A stretch of DNA of 64,000 nucleotides. It comes from Tenacibaculum jejuense. Its GTDB lineage: Bacteria; Bacteroidota; Bacteroidia; Flavobacteriales; Flavobacteriaceae. The notes beneath the pieces are model-generated. The model ran no database searches. It had not been told where the DNA came from and saw only the letters and a list, made by a program, of their open reading frames with translations. Position numbers and translations under genes: made by a program. Shown here piece by piece: positions 61,062 through 64,000 of the stretch. Where the stretch lies: positions 1,088,501-1,152,500 of the forward strand of contig NZ_LT899436.1 of the NCBI RefSeq assembly GCF_900198195.1. Direction: 5' to 3'. Positions within the stretch are counted from its first letter, which is position 1; each line of letters begins with the position of its first letter.

Positions 61062-61616
61062 TTACTTCACTTTTTTAGGAGCGATAAACATAATCATACG
61101 TTTACCTTCCAATTTTGGCATTTGTTCTACTTTACCATATTCTTCTAGTTCTTGAGCTAATTTTAATAATAAAATTTGCCCTTGTTCTTTAAATATGATA
61201 GAACGACCTTTAAAGAATACATATGCTTTTAACTTAGCTCCGTCTTGTAAGAACTTAATCGCATGTTTCTTTTTGAATTCGTAATCATGCTCATCTGTTT
61301 GAGGTCCGAAACGAATTTCCTTAACAACCACCTTAGTCGCTTTTGCTTTTAATGCTTTTTCACGCTTCTTTTGCTCGTAAAGGAATTTTTTATAGTCAAT
61401 AACTTTACAAACAGGAGGGACTGCTTTAGGAGATATTTCAACTAAATCTAGCTCTTGCTCTTGAGCTATTGCTTTAGCTTTTGCAAGTGAATACACACCT
61501 ACTTCTACGTTGTCGCCTACTAGACGAACTTCATCAACATATTTAATTTTGTCATTAATTCTATGTTGATCTTCTTTAATAATTCTTGCGGGTCTACGTC
61601 CGCGTTTTCTTCTAAT
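61062..61616 (-). CDS. infC: Translation initiation factor IF-3, non-AUG start
   Basis: About 184 residues. The only in-frame ATG (61496) would remove the N-terminal domain. Upstream the frame stays open and encodes [32 protein letters not shown] and DNVEVG, typical of IF-3. The likely start is ATT at 61614-61616, which overlaps the thrS TAG stop (61612-61614); ATA at 61620-61622 is the alternative. E. coli infC also uses AUU and is autoregulated through it. The C-terminal domain has [17 protein letters not shown] and [11 protein letters not shown]. It prevents premature subunit joining and checks the start codon. Confidence 0.93.
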   Translation of the reverse strand: MRRKRGRRPARIIKEDQHRINDKIKYVDEVRLVGDNVEVGVYSLAKAKAIAQEQELDLVEISPKAVPPVCKVIDYKKFLYEQKKREKALKAKATKVVVKEIRFGPQTDEHDYEFKKKHAIKFLQDGAKLKAYVFFKGRSIIFKEQGQILLLKLAQELEEYGKVEQMPKLEGKRMIMFIAPKKVK

Positions 61617-63603
61617 TGCTATGGCTTATACTTTTTAAATTATTCTCTTTTTGATTATTAGTGTTAAACGTAACTAACGTTTTTTGAACTTCCTTCTGTA
61701 TTAGTTGGACAAATTCTTCAATAGTGAAAGTACCTAAATCTCCTTCACCATGTTTCCTTACAGATACCGTGCCATCTTGTTCTTCCTTTTCTCCAACAAT
61801 AATCATGAAAGGAATTTTACTAACTTCCGCATCTCTAATCTTACGACCAGTCTTTTCATTTCTATTGTCTACGAGGGCGCGAATTTCGGAATTTTCTAAC
61901 AAAAGTAAAACTTTTTCGGTATATTTTTCGTATTTCTCGCTGATTGGCAGTATTATAACCTGTTCTGGGGTCAACCAAAGCGGGAAATTACCACCTGTAT
62001 GCTCTAATAAAATAGCAATAAATCTTTCCATAGAACCAAAAGGAGCACGGTGAATCATTATTGGTCTGTGAAGTTCATTATCACTTCCTTTATATGTTAA
62101 GTCAAAACGTTCAGGTAAGTTATAATCAACTTGTATAGTACCAAGTTGCCAACTTCTTCCTAGAGCGTCTTTAACCATAAAGTCTAATTTTGGTCCGTAG
62201 AAAGCAGCTTCACCTGGTTCTATAACAAAATCTAAACCTTTATCTTTTGCAGCATTTATAATTGCTTGCTCAGCTTTTTCCCAGTTTTCTACATTACCAA
62301 TGTATTTTTCTGGTTTTTCTGGATCTCTAACAGATACTTGAGCAGTAAAGTTTTCGAAACCTAAAGAAGTAAATACATAAAGTACTAAATCAATTACGTT
62401 TTTAAATTCACTATCTAGTTGTTCTGGTGTACAGAAAATATGAGCATCATCTTGAGTAAAACCTCTTACACGTGTTAATCCGTGGAGCTCTCCACTTTGT
62501 TCATATCTATATACTGTACCAAATTCAGCAAAACGTTTAGGTAAATCTTTATAAGAATAAGGTTTGAATTTATAAATCTCACAATGATGCGGACAGTTCA
62601 TTGGTTTTAATAAGAACTCTTCATCATCTTTTGGTGTATGTATAGGTTGAAAACTGTCTTCACCATATTTAGCATAGTGACCAGAAGTTACATAAAGATC
62701 TTTTTGCCCAATATGAGGAGTCATGACCATTTCGTAACCGGCTCTTTTTTGAGCTACTTTCAAGAAATCTTCTAAACGACTTCTTAGTGCTGCTCCTTTA
62801 GGAAGCCAAAGCGGTAAACCTTGACCAACAGTTTGAGAAAATGTAAATAACTCAAGTTCCTTTCCTAATTTTCTATGATCTCTCTTTTTTGCTTCTTCTA
62901 ATAACTCTAAGTATTCAGTAAGCATTTTTTGCTTAGGGAAAGAAATACCATAAATACGTGTTAACTGATTATTCTTTTCATCTCCACGCCAGTAAGCACC
63001 AGCAACATTCATAATCTTGATAGCTTTAATTATTCCAGTATTTGGAATATGTCCACCACGACATAGATCAGTAAAGTCGCTGTGATCACAGAAAGTAATA
63101 TCACCGTCTTCTAAACCTTCTATTAATTCCACTTTATATGAATTGTTTCTTTCCTTATAATAAGATAAAGCTTCGTCTTTTGTAACTGAGCGCATTTTGA
63201 ACTCTGCTTTTTCACGAGCTCTTTCTAAAAACTTCTTTTCTATAGAAGCAAAATCTTTTTCTGATATCGTATCATCACCAAAATCTACATCATAATAAAA
63301 ACCGTTATCAATTGCAGGACCTATTGTAAGTTTGGCATCAGGATGAAAATCTAGGATTGTTTGAGCTAGAACGTGAGCTGATGAATGCCAAAATGCTTTT
63401 TTACCTTCAGGAGAGTCAAAAGTATATAGTGTAAGATTACCATCTGTGGTTAATGGAGTAGTAGTTTCTACTGTGGTATTGTTAAAATTAGCTGAAATAA
63501 CATTTCTAGCTAATCCTTCACTTATACTTTTAGCAACTTCAATAGGAGTAGTGTTTTTTTCGTACTCCCTAATACTTCCATCTGGTAATGTAATTTTAAT
63601 CAT
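61612..63603 (-). CDS. thrS: Threonyl-tRNA synthetase
   Basis: A 663-residue class II synthetase. The TGS domain (1-62) is followed by the editing domain with [11 protein letters not shown] and [10 protein letters not shown] (zinc and editing His/Cys). The catalytic core has [33 protein letters not shown] and [18 protein letters not shown]. The anticodon-binding domain is at the end, plus a ~20-residue tail ([17 protein letters not shown]) that is not conserved. Its stop overlaps the infC start, so the two are coupled. A perfect promoter lies at 63654-63684. Confidence 0.97.
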   Translation of the reverse strand: MIKITLPDGSIREYEKNTTPIEVAKSISEGLARNVISANFNNTTVETTTPLTTDGNLTLYTFDSPEGKKAFWHSSAHVLAQTILDFHPDAKLTIGPAIDNGFYYDVDFGDDTISEKDFASIEKKFLERAREKAEFKMRSVTKDEALSYYKERNNSYKVELIEGLEDGDITFCDHSDFTDLCRGGHIPNTGIIKAIKIMNVAGAYWRGDEKNNQLTRIYGISFPKQKMLTEYLELLEEAKKRDHRKLGKELELFTFSQTVGQGLPLWLPKGAALRSRLEDFLKVAQKRAGYEMVMTPHIGQKDLYVTSGHYAKYGEDSFQPIHTPKDDEEFLLKPMNCPHHCEIYKFKPYSYKDLPKRFAEFGTVYRYEQSGELHGLTRVRGFTQDDAHIFCTPEQLDSEFKNVIDLVLYVFTSLGFENFTAQVSVRDPEKPEKYIGNVENWEKAEQAIINAAKDKGLDFVIEPGEAAFYGPKLDFMVKDALGRSWQLGTIQVDYNLPERFDLTYKGSDNELHRPIMIHRAPFGSMERFIAILLEHTGGNFPLWLTPEQVIILPISEKYEKYTEKVLLLLENSEIRALVDNRNEKTGRKIRDAEVSKIPFMIIVGEKEEQDGTVSVRKHGEGDLGTFTIEEFVQLIQKEVQKTLVTFNTNNQKENNLKSISHSN

Positions 63604-63653
63604 TTTATATATTGTTATGTTACGATTTTCCTACAAGTGAAAATCTTAATGCA

Positions 63654-63684
63654 CAAATATATTGTAAATGCATTTTTTGTACAA
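63654..63684 (-). promoter_or_regulatory. Promoter of the thrS-infC-rpmI-rplT operon
   Basis: On the minus strand TTG (63682-63684), 20 nt, then TATATTTG (63654-63661), an exact -7 element. The leader to the thrS ATG is about 45 nt, too short for a T-box or other large riboswitch. Confidence 0.75.
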
Positions 63685-63685
63685 T

Positions 63686-64000
63686 TATATTAGACGAGAA
63701 TTTGTTTTGATTCCTTTTTTATTTTGAATATTCTAATTGAATGGGATATGAAATTACAATTATGATTAGGTCGTTTGCTTTAATACACTTGGAATACTAG
63801 TTTGAAAGTACTTTGTCGTTAGTTTTTTTGGGGCTTTACTCTAGTATAAAGTCTTTTTTTTTACTGAAGAGATAGATTGTATAATGATAAGTTTAGTGTT
63901 TGTCCAAACTTTGTGCTATTAATATTATAGTCTGATTATTTCTTTATTACTGTTTATTTAAGGTGCTTTTGAGTTAAGAATTGTGGTTAAGTAATGAATA
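63686..64000. other. Gene-free end of window
   Basis: About 315 bp with no credible coding frame on either strand. The only structured element is a weak hairpin (63834-63851) followed by nine T residues (63854-63862), terminator-like on the plus strand although no plus-strand gene precedes it here. Confidence 0.5.

Noticed and set aside
61062..61496. 144-residue IF-3 starting at the first ATG
   Set aside because: Would remove the conserved N-terminal domain that is clearly encoded upstream in the same frame.
1..64000. CRISPR arrays, insertion sequences, prophage, tRNA or rRNA genes
   Set aside because: Looked for repeats with regular spacers, transposase motifs, phage structural genes and cloverleaf-like sequences by eye; none seen. 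A tRNAscan/ISfinder search would be decisive.

Overview
The window is a stretch of chromosome from a marine-type member of the Flavobacteriaceae (Bacteroidota), probably close to Tenacibaculum, Polaribacter or Lacinutrix. The evidence is the very AT-rich DNA, A-rich leaders in place of Shine-Dalgarno sites, promoters with the Bacteroidota -7 element TAnnTTTG, and lineage-typical genes: GYDIA-family GHMP kinase, SecD-SecF fusion, Hpt-Adk fusion, BlaI/M56 pairs, TonB_C-domain proteins and a Bacteroidota-type ComEC. I see no rRNA, tRNA, CRISPR array, transposase, integrase or prophage. Genus is inference only.

Layout. 0-1.3 kb: two-component pair (LytS-type kinase and a cut-off response regulator, minus strand). 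1.4-5.5 kb: small plus-strand genes (ExbB/TolQ-like channel, class C beta-lactamase-like hydrolase, DUF6624/TPR protein, three unknowns). 5.5-9.9 kb: minus-strand mevalonate operon (HMG-CoA reductase with an extra C-terminal DUF1569-like domain, small membrane protein, GYDIA kinase, HI0933-type flavoprotein). 10-15.6 kb: dipeptidyl peptidase IV plus two POT peptide transporters, a peptide-scavenging operon. 15.7-18.3 kb: secreted thioredoxin-fold protein and ComEC. 18.5 kb: a short unlisted gene for a leader-type, four-cysteine peptide with its own promoter and terminator. 19-25 kb: secreted PL7 alginate lyase with CBM32 and CBM6 modules, facing two tandem parallel beta-helix lipoproteins; no SusC/SusD. 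25-28.1 kb: periplasmic protein with two TonB_C domains, then lysS. 28.2 kb: a candidate structured small RNA. 28.9-35.6 kb: a regulated envelope operon opening at a 40-bp perfect palindrome (lipoprotein with a nonsense codon, BlaI repressor, two BlaR1-like M56 proteases, DUF4350 protein, TPR protein, TonB_C-like lipoprotein). 35.7-41.7 kb: poorly characterised envelope proteins, a Coq4-like protein, an Ntn hydrolase with TPRs and one pseudogene. 41.8-46.2 kb: five-gene minus operon (GH3-like ligase, Crp/Fnr regulator, TIMP/NTR-like secreted protein, DUF6882 protein, ATP-grasp protein). 46.3-50 kb: DUF2797 protein, DUF5648-like lipoprotein, S41 tail-specific protease. 50.4-53.6 kb: surE, small membrane gene, lpxB, two NlpC/P60 hydrolases. 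53.6-63.6 kb: core genes on the minus strand (obgE, hpt-adk fusion, secDF, thrS-infC-rpmI-rplT).

How the genes work together. The DPP IV/POT operon cleaves and imports di/tripeptides; the PL7 lyase and beta-helix lipoproteins suggest algal polysaccharide use; the BlaI/M56 operon looks like an envelope-stress or antibiotic-sensing switch with periplasmic TonB_C outputs; surE-lpxB-NlpC and the protease serve the envelope; the thrS operon, lysS, obgE and secDF are housekeeping. Tandem duplication recurs: POT, M56, beta-helix and NlpC/P60 each occur as adjacent paralogue pairs.

The items most likely to be undescribed are the 58-residue cysteine-rich leader peptide (18,513-18,689), the ~100-nt structured RNA (28,212-28,313), the palindrome-controlled BlaI/double-M56 operon, and the Coq4-like membrane protein in an organism expected to make menaquinone.
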